Origin: Pseudomonas sp. PDM04
GTDB taxonomy: Bacteria; Pseudomonadota; Gammaproteobacteria; Pseudomonadales; Pseudomonadaceae
Assembly: GCF_014851765.1 (NCBI RefSeq)
Contig: NZ_JACVAI010000009.1
Location: 186,001 to 250,000, forward strand
Direction: 5' to 3'
DNA: 64,000 nucleotides
Within the stretch, counting starts at the first letter, position 1. The number at the start of each line of letters is the position of its first letter. The position numbers and the translations under genes are program-made. Positions 19,001 to 27,671 of this stretch are shown here, piece after piece. Below the pieces are notes generated by a model that was not told where the DNA came from, searched no databases, and worked only from the letters and a program-made list of their open reading frames with translations.

Positions 19001-19525
19001 TCACAGGTACGCGGCGTTGGCCGCATCGAGGCGGCCCTGGGCACGCAGGATCAGTTCGCAGAATTCGCGGGCGGCACCCTCGCCACCACGGGCCTGGGTA
19101 ACGCCGTGAGCGTGTTCACGGACAAAACTGGCGGCGTTGGCCACCGCAATCCCCAGGCCTACCCGGCGAATCACCGGCAGGTCGGGCAGGTCGTCGCCGA
19201 GGTAGGCGACGTTTTCATGGCTCAGGCCGAGCTGGGCCAGCAATCCGTCCAGCACCACCAGCTTGTCTTCACGACCCTGATAAACATGGGGAATGCCCAG
19301 GTTCATCGCCCGACGTTCGACCGCCGGGGACTTGCGGCCGCTGATAATGGCTGTCTGCACGCCCGCGGCCATGAGCATCTTGATGCCCTGGCCGTCGAGT
19401 GTGTTGAAGGCCTTGAACTCGCTGCCGTCTTCAAGAAAGTACAGGTGTCCGTCGGTCAACACGCCGTCGACGTCGAAGACGGCCAGTTTGATCTGTTTGC
19501 CGCGTTGCAGCAGGTCAGCACTCAT
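19001..19525 (-). CDS. kdsC: KDO-8-phosphate phosphatase
   Basis: A 174-residue HAD-family enzyme that removes phosphate from 3-deoxy-D-manno-octulosonate 8-phosphate to give KDO for LPS inner core. The nucleophile motif is DVDGVLTDG (about residues 18-26), followed by SGRKS and the metal-binding YLGDDLPDLPVI. It is a capless C0 HAD of normal length. Its start overlaps the kdsD stop by one base, placing two successive KDO steps in one transcript. Confidence 0.96.
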   Translation of the reverse strand: MSADLLQRGKQIKLAVFDVDGVLTDGHLYFLEDGSEFKAFNTLDGQGIKMLMAAGVQTAIISGRKSPAVERRAMNLGIPHVYQGREDKLVVLDGLLAQLGLSHENVAYLGDDLPDLPVIRRVGLGIAVANAASFVREHAHGVTQARGGEGAAREFCELILRAQGRLDAANAAYL

Positions 19526-20499
19526 TACATTACTCCTGCACGCAACAAGTCGTGCATGTTCAGGGCACCGACCGGACGATCGTCGCCGTCGACCACGACC
19601 AGTGCACTGATTTTATGGTCTTCCATGATTTTCAGGGCCTCGGCGGCGAGCATTTCGGCGCGGCCGGTCTTGCCGTGGGCGGTCATGACCTGATCGATCG
19701 TGGCGCTGTGGATGTCGATGCTGCGGTCCAGGGTGCGGCGCAGGTCGCCGTCCGTGAAGATCCCGGCCAGCTTGCCGTCGGCTTCCAGGATGACGGTCAT
19801 TCCCAGGCCCTTGCGCGTCATTTCCATCAATGCGTCCTTGAGCAGGGTGCCGCGCTGGACTTGCGGCAGCTCCTGTCCGGCGTGCATGACGTTTTCCACT
19901 TTCAGCAGCAGGCGTCGGCCCAATGCGCCGCCCGGGTGGGAAAACGCGAAGTCTTCGGCGGTGAAGCCACGGGCCTCGAGCAGTGCAACCGCCAGGGCGT
20001 CGCCCATGATCAGGGCGGCGGTGGTCGAGGACGTCGGCGCCAGGTTGAGCGGGCAGGCTTCGTGCTCGACGTGGACGTTGAGGTTGACCTCGGCCGCCTT
20101 GGCCAGCGGTGACTCGGGATTGCCGGTCATGCTGATCAGCTGGATGCCCAGGCGCTTGATCAGCGGCAGCAGGGTGACGATTTCATTGGTGGAGCCGGAG
20201 TTCGACAAGGCCAGGATGATGTCGTCACGGGTGATCATGCCCATGTCGCCGTGGCTGGCTTCGGCCGGGTGGACAAAAAACGCCGTGGTGCCGGTGCTGG
20301 CCAGGGTGGCGGCAATCTTGTTGCCGATGTGCCCGGACTTGCCCATGCCGACCACGACCACTCGGCCTTTGCTGGCCAGAATCATCTCGCAAGCGCGTAC
20401 GAAATCTGCGTCGATACGGGGCAGCAAGCCTTGTACGGCTTCCAGTTCGAGGCGGATGGTGCGTTGTGCCGATTGGATCAGCTCGCTTGATTGGCTCAT
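19525..20499 (-). CDS. kdsD: Arabinose-5-phosphate isomerase
   Basis: A 324-residue sugar isomerase making D-arabinose 5-phosphate from ribulose 5-phosphate for KDO synthesis. The SIS domain (about residues 35-170) has GMGKSGHIGNKIAATLASTG and HPAEASHGDMGMI; two CBS repeats (about 200-324) follow. ATG 20499 gives MSQSSELIQ, the normal N-terminus; a longer frame upstream reaches into the promoter region. It is the first gene of the minus-strand kds-lpt cluster, divergent from mlaF across 275 bp. Confidence 0.95.
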   Translation of the reverse strand: MSQSSELIQSAQRTIRLELEAVQGLLPRIDADFVRACEMILASKGRVVVVGMGKSGHIGNKIAATLASTGTTAFFVHPAEASHGDMGMITRDDIILALSNSGSTNEIVTLLPLIKRLGIQLISMTGNPESPLAKAAEVNLNVHVEHEACPLNLAPTSSTTAALIMGDALAVALLEARGFTAEDFAFSHPGGALGRRLLLKVENVMHAGQELPQVQRGTLLKDALMEMTRKGLGMTVILEADGKLAGIFTDGDLRRTLDRSIDIHSATIDQVMTAHGKTGRAEMLAAEALKIMEDHKISALVVVDGDDRPVGALNMHDLLRAGVM

Positions 20500-20655
20500 G
20501 TCAGAAATCGTTTGACCTGATGAAAAGGCGGCGATTATAGCGGTAATGATCGAAACCCTCACGCAAGTTCGTCACGCTTTGTCATTCCTTGTTACTGAAT
20601 GCGGGTAATTGACGTCATTTTTTCATCATCTGGTGGGGCAGGGGCGGCTTGACGC

Positions 20656-20685
20656 TTGGGCGCTCAGCCTTTGCAGTGATATAGT
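20656..20685 (+). promoter_or_regulatory. Candidate sigma-70 promoter for the mla operon
   Basis: TTGGGC at 20656-20661 and TATAGT at 20680-20685 are spaced by 18 bp, about 90 bases before mlaF. A better -35 hexamer (TTGACG, 20649) is too far from the -10. The element sits in the 275-bp divergent region with kdsD. Confidence 0.5.
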
Positions 20686-20774
20686 TCGCCGCCAGTTCGG
20701 CCCGCCCGGGGAGGTATGTGCTTTCGTCAGAAAGACAGGCGTCCGAGTGAGAGGCTGCATCGCAAGGAGTTTAG

Positions 20775-21584
20775 ATGAGTGCCGATAACGCCTACGCGGT
20801 CGAGCTGAAGGGAGTGACCTTCAAGCGCGGTGCGCGCAGCATTTTCAATAACGTCGATATCCGTATTCCGCGCGGCAAGGTCACCGGCATCATGGGACCT
20901 TCCGGGTGTGGCAAGACCACGCTGTTGCGTTTGATGGGCGCTCAATTGCGTCCGGCCAAGGGCGAAGTCTGGGTCAACGGTCAGAACCTGCCGAAGTTGT
21001 CGCGCAGCGATCTGTTCGATGCACGCAAGCACATGGGTGTGCTGTTCCAGAGTGGCGCGCTGTTCACCGATCTCGATGTGTTCGAGAACGTCGCCTTTCC
21101 GCTACGGGTTCATACCGAGCTTCCGGAAGAAATGATCCGGGACATCGTGCTGCTCAAATTGCAGGCCGTCGGGCTGCGTGGCGCCATCGACCTGATGCCC
21201 GAGGAGTTGTCCGGCGGCATGAAACGCCGCGTCGCGCTGGCCCGGGCGATTGCCCTGGACCCGCAGATCCTCATGTATGACGAACCCTTCGTTGGCCAGG
21301 ACCCCATTGCCATGGGCGTGCTGGTGCGCCTGATCCGTCTGCTCAACGACGCCCTGGGCATCACCAGCATCGTGGTTTCCCACGACCTGGCCGAGACGGC
21401 GAGCATTGCCGACTACATCTATGTCGTCGGCGACGGCCAGGTCCTGGGGCAGGGCACGCCGCAGGAGCTGATGAACTCGCAGGAGCCACGGATTCGCCAA
21501 TTCATGACCGGCGAACCCGATGGCCCGGTCGCATACCACTTTCCAGCGACGGATTACCGCGCAGATCTTCTGGGGAAGCGTTGA
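20775..21584 (+). CDS. mlaF: Mla/Ttg2 phospholipid ABC transporter ATPase
   Basis: A 269-residue ATPase of the MlaFEDB complex, which moves phospholipid between inner and outer membranes and keeps the outer leaflet free of phospholipid (Ttg2A in pseudomonads, linked to solvent tolerance). Walker A GPSGCGKTT is near residue 40, the signature is LSGGMKRRVALARA, Walker B ILMYDEPF, and the switch VVSHDLAET. It is followed immediately by mlaE (TGATG overlap), opening a five-gene operon. Confidence 0.96.
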   Translation: MSADNAYAVELKGVTFKRGARSIFNNVDIRIPRGKVTGIMGPSGCGKTTLLRLMGAQLRPAKGEVWVNGQNLPKLSRSDLFDARKHMGVLFQSGALFTDLDVFENVAFPLRVHTELPEEMIRDIVLLKLQAVGLRGAIDLMPEELSGGMKRRVALARAIALDPQILMYDEPFVGQDPIAMGVLVRLIRLLNDALGITSIVVSHDLAETASIADYIYVVGDGQVLGQGTPQELMNSQEPRIRQFMTGEPDGPVAYHFPATDYRADLLGKR

Positions 21585-22381
21585 TGCGCAAGACTTCACT
21601 GCTGGAACGCGTACGCCGCTTCGGCCACGCCGGCATCGATGTGCTGGCCGCGTTCGGTCGTTCGACCATCTTTCTGTTTCATGCCCTGTTGGGGCGCGGC
21701 GGCATCGGCGGCGGTTTCGGCCTGCTGATCCGGCAACTGCATTCGGTGGGCGTGATGTCCCTGGTGATCATCGTGGTCTCCGGGGTATTCATCGGCATGG
21801 TACTGGCACTGCAGGGGTTCAATATCCTGTCCAGCTACGGTTCGGAGCAGGCGGTCGGGCAAATGGTTGCCCTGACCTTGCTGCGCGAACTGGGCCCCGT
21901 GGTCACCGCCTTGCTGTTCGCCGGCCGCGCCGGTTCGGCCCTGACGGCGGAAATCGGCAACATGAAATCCACCGAACAGTTGTCCAGTCTGGAAATGATT
22001 GGTGTCGACCCGCTCAAGTACATCATTGCCCCGCGCCTGTGGGCCGGCTTTATTTCCCTGCCGGTGCTGGCGATGATTTTCAGCGTCGTGGGTATCTGGG
22101 GCGGTTCGTGGGTGGCTGTCGACTGGCTGGGTGTGTATGAGGGTTCCTACTGGTCCAACATGCAAAACAGCGTGACCTTCACCGACGATGTGCTCAACGG
22201 CATCATCAAAAGTGTCGTCTTCGCCTTTGTCGTGACCTGGATCGCCGTATTCCAAGGCTATGACTGTGAGCCCACTTCAGAGGGGATCAGTCGTGCCACT
22301 ACCAAGACCGTGGTGTACGCCTCGTTGGCTGTACTCGGCCTGGACTTTATTTTGACCGCCTTGATGTTTGGAGATTTCTGA
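21584..22381 (+). CDS. mlaE: Mla/Ttg2 permease
   Basis: A 265-residue MlaE-type inner-membrane permease with five to six hydrophobic segments and the family block GTELGPVVTALLFAGRAGSALTAEIG-like around residues 95-125 (seen here as RELGPVVTALLFAGRAG). ATG 21584 shares its first base with the mlaF TGA and has a GGGGAAG ribosome site; the TTG one codon earlier is less likely. Its stop overlaps the mlaD start. Confidence 0.95.
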   Translation: MRKTSLLERVRRFGHAGIDVLAAFGRSTIFLFHALLGRGGIGGGFGLLIRQLHSVGVMSLVIIVVSGVFIGMVLALQGFNILSSYGSEQAVGQMVALTLLRELGPVVTALLFAGRAGSALTAEIGNMKSTEQLSSLEMIGVDPLKYIIAPRLWAGFISLPVLAMIFSVVGIWGGSWVAVDWLGVYEGSYWSNMQNSVTFTDDVLNGIIKSVVFAFVVTWIAVFQGYDCEPTSEGISRATTKTVVYASLAVLGLDFILTALMFGDF

Positions 22382-22848
22382 TGCAAAACCGCACCCTGGA
22401 AATCGGTGTCGGCCTTTTTCTGCTGGCTGGCATCCTGGCTTTGCTGCTGCTGGCGTTGCGGGTCAGTGGCCTGTCCCCGAGCGCCACCACCGAAACATAT
22501 AAACTTTATGCCTATTTCGACAATATCGCCGGTTTGACGGTCAGAGCTAAAGTGACCATGGCCGGTGTGACCATCGGCAAGGTCACGGCAATCGATCTGG
22601 ACCGCGACAGTTTCACCGGTCGGGTGACGATGCAGCTGGAAAAACGGGTGGATAACCTGCCGACTGACTCCACTGCATCTATTCTGACGGCTGGCCTGCT
22701 GGGTGAGAAATACATCGGCATCAGCGTGGGTGGCGAAGAAACCCTGCTCAAGGAGGGTGGGACCATTCACGATACCCAGTCATCGCTGGTGCTCGAGGAC
22801 CTGATCGGTAAATTCCTGCTCAATACCGTTAGCAAAGACGCCAAATGA
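22381..22848 (+). CDS. mlaD: MCE-domain substrate-binding subunit MlaD
   Basis: A 155-residue protein with an N-terminal membrane helix (about residues 7-28, IGVGLFLLAGILALLLLAL) and one MCE domain (YFDNIAGLTVRAKVTMAGVTIGKV). MlaD forms a hexameric ring on MlaE that holds phospholipid in the periplasm. The C-terminal DLIGKFLLN segment matches the family. It overlaps mlaE by one base and mlaC follows 11 bases later. Confidence 0.96.
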   Translation: MQNRTLEIGVGLFLLAGILALLLLALRVSGLSPSATTETYKLYAYFDNIAGLTVRAKVTMAGVTIGKVTAIDLDRDSFTGRVTMQLEKRVDNLPTDSTASILTAGLLGEKYIGISVGGEETLLKEGGTIHDTQSSLVLEDLIGKFLLNTVSKDAK

Positions 22849-22859
22849 GGAGCTTTTGA

Positions 22860-23501
22860 ATGATTTCTACCTTACGACGCGGCCTGTTGGTATTACTCGC
22901 GGCCATGCCGCTGATGGCTCACGCCGTGGCGGCGCCTTCCGCGCACGACCTGGTCGAGGACACCACGAACCGGTTGCTCCAGGACCTGTCGGCCAACAAG
23001 GAGAAATACAAGCAGGACCCGAACGACTTTTATACGGCGTTGAACACCATCGTCGGCCCCGTGGTGGATGCCGAAGGCATTTCCAAGAGCATCATGACGG
23101 TCAAGTACTCGCGCAAGGCCACGCCTGCGCAGATGAAGACCTTCGAGGAAAACTTCAAGCGAGGCCTGTTCCAGTTCTATGGCAATGCCCTGCTCGAGTA
23201 CAACAACCAGGGGATCGTCGTCGATCCGCCCAAGGATGAGTCCGGCGACCGTACCAGCGTCGGCATGACCGTCAAGGGCACCAACGGCGCGATCTATCCG
23301 GTGTCCTACACCCTGGAGAAGATCAACGGCGAGTGGAAGCTGCGTAACGTGATCATCAACGGCATCAACATTGGCAAGCTGTTCCGCGATCAGTTCGCCG
23401 ATGCGATGCAGCGCAATGGCAACGACCTGGACAAGACCATCAATGGCTGGGCCGGTGAAGTCGCCAAGGCCAAGGAAGCCAGCGAGAAGTCGTCCCAATG
23501 A
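22860..23501 (+). CDS. mlaC: Periplasmic phospholipid shuttle MlaC
   Basis: A 213-residue periplasmic Ttg2D/MlaC protein with signal peptide (about 22 residues, cleavage near MAHAVAA). The family segments FKRGLFQFYGNALLEYNNQ and NGEWKLRNVIINGINIGKLFRDQF are clear. It ferries lipid between MlaD and the outer-membrane MlaA-porin complex. A GAGGAGC ribosome site precedes it. It overlaps mlaB by four bases. Confidence 0.95.
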   Translation: MISTLRRGLLVLLAAMPLMAHAVAAPSAHDLVEDTTNRLLQDLSANKEKYKQDPNDFYTALNTIVGPVVDAEGISKSIMTVKYSRKATPAQMKTFEENFKRGLFQFYGNALLEYNNQGIVVDPPKDESGDRTSVGMTVKGTNGAIYPVSYTLEKINGEWKLRNVIINGINIGKLFRDQFADAMQRNGNDLDKTINGWAGEVAKAKEASEKSSQ

Positions 23502-23803
23502 GTGTGTCGGCCATTCGCATGACCGAATCCGGCGAGCTGATGCTCAGCGGCATGCTGGACTACATGACCGGCCCGGGCCTGCGCAAGCAGGGCCAGGCGC
23601 TGATCAAGGCGAGCAAGGCCAGCGCGTTGGTGGTGGATTGCTCGGCGGTGTTGAAGTCCAGCAGCGTCGGCTTGTCGCTATTACTGTGTTTCATGCGTGA
23701 TGCCCAGCAAGCCGGCAAGTCGCTGAGCATCCGTGCAATGCCCGAAGACATGCGTGAAATCGCTCAGGTCAGCGAGCTGACCGAGCTGTTGGCGCATCCC
23801 TAA
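23498..23803 (+). CDS. mlaB: STAS-domain protein MlaB
   Basis: A 101-residue cytoplasmic STAS domain that binds MlaF and stabilises the transporter. The anti-sigma-antagonist-like core VVDCSAVLKSSSVGLSLLLCFM with its central serine/threonine region is visible. It overlaps mlaC by four bases (ATGA) and a strong terminator follows its stop, closing the mlaFEDCB operon. Confidence 0.92.
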   Translation: MSVSAIRMTESGELMLSGMLDYMTGPGLRKQGQALIKASKASALVVDCSAVLKSSSVGLSLLLCFMRDAQQAGKSLSIRAMPEDMREIAQVSELTELLAHP

Positions 23804-23818
23804 CAGCATCAGCAGGGA

Positions 23819-23870
23819 AGCCCCCCGTCAGAGTCCTGCTTCGCGGGGTTCGCAGGCGCGGGGCTTTTTT
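23819..23870 (+). terminator. Terminator after mlaB
   Basis: AGCCCC at 23819-23824 pairs with GGGGCT at 23860-23865, with an inner CCTGC/GCAGG stem, followed by a T-run at 23865-23870. It separates the mla operon from ibaG-murA. Confidence 0.85.
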
Positions 23871-23916
23871 GTATGATGTCCGACCCGCGCGCACAGGGCG
23901 CCGATTGAGGTTGAGC

Positions 23917-24156
23917 ATGCAGGCCGTAGAAGTTAAGAGCTTCCTTGAAGCAAAGCTGCCGAACACGAAAGTGGAAGTTGAAGGCGAAGGCTGCAATTTC
24001 CAGCTGAACGTGATCAGCGATGAACTGGCGGCATTGAGCCCGGTGAAGCGTCAGCAGCAGGTCTATGCCCATTTGAACCCATGGATCACCGATGGCAGCA
24101 TCCATGCGGTCACTATGAAATTTTTCAGCAGCACGGCCTGGGCCGAGCGCACCTGA
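23917..24156 (+). CDS. ibaG: BolA-family protein IbaG
   Basis: A 79-residue BolA-like protein (YrbA/IbaG) that works with monothiol glutaredoxins in Fe-S traffic and acid resistance. Family features are the short alpha-beta KH-like fold, the GCNF segment and HLNPWITDGSIHAVTMKFF at the C-terminus. ATG 23917 follows a TGAGG ribosome site; codons further upstream overlap the terminator end and have no homology. murA starts 22 bases later, a conserved pairing. Confidence 0.9.
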   Translation: MQAVEVKSFLEAKLPNTKVEVEGEGCNFQLNVISDELAALSPVKRQQQVYAHLNPWITDGSIHAVTMKFFSSTAWAERT

Positions 24157-24178
24157 GCCCAAGGGCGTCGAGATTCTT

Positions 24179-25444
24179 ATGGATAAACTGATTATTACCG
24201 GTGGCACTCGTCTTGATGGCGAGATCCGCATCTCCGGGGCAAAGAACTCTGCCCTGCCGATCCTGGCGGCCACTTTGCTGTGCGACGGCCCGGTCACGGT
24301 TGCCAACCTGCCACACCTGCACGACATCACCACCATGATCGAGCTGTTCGGCCGCATGGGCATCGAACCGGTGATCGACGAGAAGCTGGCAGTCGAAATC
24401 GACCCGCGCACCATCAAGACCCTGATCGCTCCGTACGAACTGGTTAAAACCATGCGTGCGTCGATCCTGGTACTGGGGCCGATGGTCGCCCGTTTCGGCG
24501 AAGCCGAAGTCGCGTTGCCTGGCGGTTGCGCCATCGGTTCGCGTCCGGTCGACCTGCACATCCGTGGCCTGGAAGCGATGGGCGCGGTGATTGACGTCGA
24601 AGGCGGCTACATCAAGGCCAAGGCCCCTGAAGGCGGCCTGCGCGGTGCGCACTTCTTCTTCGATACCGTCAGCGTGACCGGTACCGAGAACATCATGATG
24701 GCCGCTGCCCTGGCCAAGGGCCGCAGCGTGCTGGCCAACGCCGCACGCGAGCCGGAAGTGGTCGACCTGGCTAACTTCCTGAACGCCATGGGCGCCAAGG
24801 TTTCCGGTGCTGGCACCGACACCATCACCATCGATGGCGTCGAGCGCCTGCACACCACCACTTACAAGGTGATGCCTGACCGTATCGAAACCGGCACCTA
24901 CCTGGTGGCCGCTGCCGTGACCGGCGGTCGCGTGAAGGTCAAGGACACCGATCCGACCATCCTCGAAGCCGTCCTGGAAAAACTTCGCGAAGCCGGCGCT
25001 GAGATCACCACCGGTGAAGACTGGATCGAGCTGAACATGCACGGCAAGCGGCCCAAGGCCGTGAACGTGCGGACCGCTCCGTACCCGGCGTTTCCGACCG
25101 ACATGCAGGCGCAGTTCATTTCGCTCAACGCCATTGCCGAAGGCACCGGCGCTGTGATCGAGACGATCTTCGAAAACCGCTTCATGCATGTGTATGAACT
25201 GCACCGCATGGGCGCCAAGATCCAGGTCGAAGGCAACACTGCCATCGTCACCGGCACCGAAAAGCTCAAGGGCGCGCCAGTGATGGCCACCGACCTGCGT
25301 GCTTCGGCGAGCCTGGTGATCTCGGCGCTGATCGCCGAAGGCGACACCCTGATCGACCGTATCTACCACATCGACCGTGGTTACGAGTGCATCGAGGAAA
25401 AACTGCAGATGCTGGGCGCCAGGATCCGTCGCGTTCCGGGCTAG
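24179..25444 (+). CDS. murA: UDP-N-acetylglucosamine enolpyruvyl transferase
   Basis: A 421-residue enzyme of the first committed step of peptidoglycan synthesis, transferring enolpyruvate from PEP to UDP-GlcNAc in the cytoplasm. The catalytic cysteine is C117 in LPGGCAIGSRPVD, so the protein should be fosfomycin-sensitive at the target. Lys22-Asn23 (SGAKNSAL) and the late YECIEEKLQMLGA block fit the family. It lies between ibaG and hisG as in other pseudomonads. Confidence 0.98.
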   Translation: MDKLIITGGTRLDGEIRISGAKNSALPILAATLLCDGPVTVANLPHLHDITTMIELFGRMGIEPVIDEKLAVEIDPRTIKTLIAPYELVKTMRASILVLGPMVARFGEAEVALPGGCAIGSRPVDLHIRGLEAMGAVIDVEGGYIKAKAPEGGLRGAHFFFDTVSVTGTENIMMAAALAKGRSVLANAAREPEVVDLANFLNAMGAKVSGAGTDTITIDGVERLHTTTYKVMPDRIETGTYLVAAAVTGGRVKVKDTDPTILEAVLEKLREAGAEITTGEDWIELNMHGKRPKAVNVRTAPYPAFPTDMQAQFISLNAIAEGTGAVIETIFENRFMHVYELHRMGAKIQVEGNTAIVTGTEKLKGAPVMATDLRASASLVISALIAEGDTLIDRIYHIDRGYECIEEKLQMLGARIRRVPG

Positions 25445-25456
25445 TTTCTGCGTCAT

Positions 25457-25512
25457 GGGCACAAGGACGTGCCCGTCGAATTGTTCCAAGTCGAGGGTGG
25501 TTGCACCCTCGA
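25457..25512 (+). other. Two hairpins in the murA-hisG gap
   Basis: GGGCAC/GTGCCC (25457-25474, 6-bp stem) and TCGAGGGTG/CACCCTCGA (25491-25499 with 25504-25512, perfect 9-bp stem, GTTG loop) lie in tandem in the 128-bp gap. Neither has a T-run, so they may be a processed or structured hisG leader rather than a terminator. Confidence 0.5.
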
Positions 25513-25572
25513 TCTGTGTCCGGCGCCATTTGCGATCGGGCATGAGTACCTTGATAAGGACTGACGTTTCCC

Positions 25573-26208
25573 ATGTTGACCATCGCACTGTCCAAGGGCC
25601 GCATCCTTGACGACACCCTGCCGCTTCTCGCCGAAGCGGGCATCGTGCCGACCGAGAATCCGGACAAGAGCCGCAAGCTGATCATTCCCACGACCCAGGA
25701 CGACGTACGCCTGCTGATCGTGCGCGCCACCGATGTGCCGACCTACGTCGAGCATGGTGCCGCTGATCTGGGCGTCGCCGGTAAAGATGTGTTGATGGAA
25801 TACGGTGGCCAGGGCCTGTACGAACCGCTGGACCTGCAGATTGCCCGGTGCAAGCTGATGACGGCCGGCAAGGTCGGCGCGGTCGAGCCCAAGGGCCGCC
25901 TGCGTATCGCCACCAAGTTCGTCAACGTTGCCAAGCGTTACTACGCCGAACAGGGCCGTCAGGTCGACATCATCAAGCTGTACGGCTCGATGGAGCTGGC
26001 GCCGCTGATCGGTCTGGCCGACAAGATCATCGACGTGGTCGACACCGGCAACACGCTGCGTGCCAACGGCCTGGAGCCACAGGATTTCATTGCGGACATC
26101 AGCTCCCGGCTGATCGTCAACAAGGCTTCGATGAAAATGCAGCACGCCCGTATCCAGGCGTTGATCGACACCCTGCGCAAGGCAGTGGAGTCTCGACACC
26201 GCGGCTGA
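25573..26208 (+). CDS. hisG: ATP phosphoribosyltransferase, short form
   Basis: A 211-residue catalytic subunit for the first step of histidine synthesis (ATP plus PRPP). It is the short HisG that lacks the C-terminal ACT-like regulatory domain and therefore needs the HisZ partner, which is not in this window. LTIALSKGRILDDTLPLL and the PRPP-binding VDTGNTLRANGL motif are visible. The AAGGA ribosome site is unusually far (about 12 bases) from ATG 25573. hisD and hisC follow. Confidence 0.96.
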   Translation: MLTIALSKGRILDDTLPLLAEAGIVPTENPDKSRKLIIPTTQDDVRLLIVRATDVPTYVEHGAADLGVAGKDVLMEYGGQGLYEPLDLQIARCKLMTAGKVGAVEPKGRLRIATKFVNVAKRYYAEQGRQVDIIKLYGSMELAPLIGLADKIIDVVDTGNTLRANGLEPQDFIADISSRLIVNKASMKMQHARIQALIDTLRKAVESRHRG

Positions 26209-26334
26209 TTCACCTGCGCGACGTTGAGTCGCGCCCGTCTATCCGCCTCATAGCCAGAATTCTCGGGTGCCCAAGCGGAAACGACTGCTAAGTTAGGGCG
26301 CCTGAGTTTTTGCCAATCCTATGAGGCTCTCGCT

Positions 26335-27669
26335 ATGACCGCACTGACTGCAATTCGCCGACTCAACGCTGCTGACCCGGATTTCGCGCATCATCTGGAT
26401 CATCTGCTGAGCTGGGAAAGTGTGTCTGACGACTCGGTCAATCAGCGTGTACTGGACATCATCAAGGCGGTGCGCGAGCGTGGCGATGCGGCGCTGGTGG
26501 AGTTCACCCGGCAGTTCGACGGCCTGGACGTCAAGTCCATGGCCGACCTGATCCTGCCGCGCGAACGCCTGGAACTGGCCCTGACCCGGATCACCGTGCC
26601 ACAGCGCGAAGCGCTGGAAAAAGCCGCGGCCCGGGTGCGCAGCTATCACGAGAAGCAAAAGCAGGATTCCTGGACCTACACCGAAGCCGACGGCACCGTC
26701 CTCGGTCAGAAGGTCACGCCGCTGGACCGCGCCGGCCTGTACGTGCCGGGCGGCAAGGCGTCGTACCCGTCGTCGGTGTTGATGAACGCGATTCCGGCGA
26801 AGGTTGCCGGCGTGACCGAAGTGGTCATGGTGGTGCCGACCCCGCGCGGTGAAATCAATGAACTGGTGCTGGCTGCGGCCTGCATTGCCGGCGTCGACCG
26901 CGTGTTCACCATCGGTGGTGCGCAGGCGGTGGCCGCGTTGGCTTATGGTACGGAAAGCGTGCCGCAGGTGGACAAGGTGGTGGGGCCGGGCAACATCTAT
27001 GTCGCGACCGCCAAGCGTCACGTGTTCGGCCAGGTCGGCATCGACATGATTGCCGGCCCGTCGGAAATCCTCGTGGTGTGCGACGGCAAGACCGATCCGG
27101 ACTGGATCGCCATGGACCTGTTCTCCCAGGCCGAGCACGACGAAGACGCCCAGGCGATCCTGGTCAGCCCGGATGCCGAATTCCTCGACCAGGTCGCCGA
27201 AAGCATCGCCAGGCTGCTGCCGACCATGGATCGCGCCGCCATCATCGAAACCTCGATCAATGGCCGTGGCGCCCTGATCCAGGTGCGTGACATGGCGCAG
27301 GCGATCGAGGTCGCCAACCGCATCGCGCCGGAGCACCTGGAGTTGTCGGTGGCCGATCCGCAGGCCTGGTTGCCGCAGATCCGCCACGCGGGTGCGATCT
27401 TCATGGGGCGCCACACCTCCGAGGCACTGGGCGATTACTGCGCAGGCCCGAATCACGTATTGCCAACGTCCGGCACCGCGCGGTTCTCGTCGCCGCTGGG
27501 TGTGTACGACTTCCAGAAACGCTCGTCGATCATCTTCTGCTCCGAAGCCGGCGCCTCCGAACTGGGCAAGACTGCCTCGGTACTGGCCCGTGGCGAATCG
27601 TTGAGCGCCCACGCGCGCAGTGCCGAATACCGCATCGCCGATAAAGACTTTCAAGGGCAGGGAAACTGA
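26335..27669 (+). CDS. hisD: Histidinol dehydrogenase
   Basis: A 444-residue zinc enzyme carrying out the last two oxidations to histidine with NAD+. The GPGNIYVATAKRHVFG block, the IDMIAGPSEILVVCD motif and the zinc and catalytic residues in FSQAEHDEDAQ and PEHLEL are visible. It sits 126 bp after hisG and 2 bp before hisC; the three are probably one transcription unit. Confidence 0.97.
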   Translation: MTALTAIRRLNAADPDFAHHLDHLLSWESVSDDSVNQRVLDIIKAVRERGDAALVEFTRQFDGLDVKSMADLILPRERLELALTRITVPQREALEKAAARVRSYHEKQKQDSWTYTEADGTVLGQKVTPLDRAGLYVPGGKASYPSSVLMNAIPAKVAGVTEVVMVVPTPRGEINELVLAAACIAGVDRVFTIGGAQAVAALAYGTESVPQVDKVVGPGNIYVATAKRHVFGQVGIDMIAGPSEILVVCDGKTDPDWIAMDLFSQAEHDEDAQAILVSPDAEFLDQVAESIARLLPTMDRAAIIETSINGRGALIQVRDMAQAIEVANRIAPEHLELSVADPQAWLPQIRHAGAIFMGRHTSEALGDYCAGPNHVLPTSGTARFSSPLGVYDFQKRSSIIFCSEAGASELGKTASVLARGESLSAHARSAEYRIADKDFQGQGN

Positions 27670-27671
27670 AC

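Noticed and set aside
20649..20685. TTGACG at 20649 as the -35 of the mla promoter
   Set aside because: The spacing to TATAGT is 25 bp, too long; TTGGGC at 20656 fits better.
24125..25588. A 487-codon frame opposite murA
   Set aside because: Antisense to murA, no homology pattern and no ribosome site.
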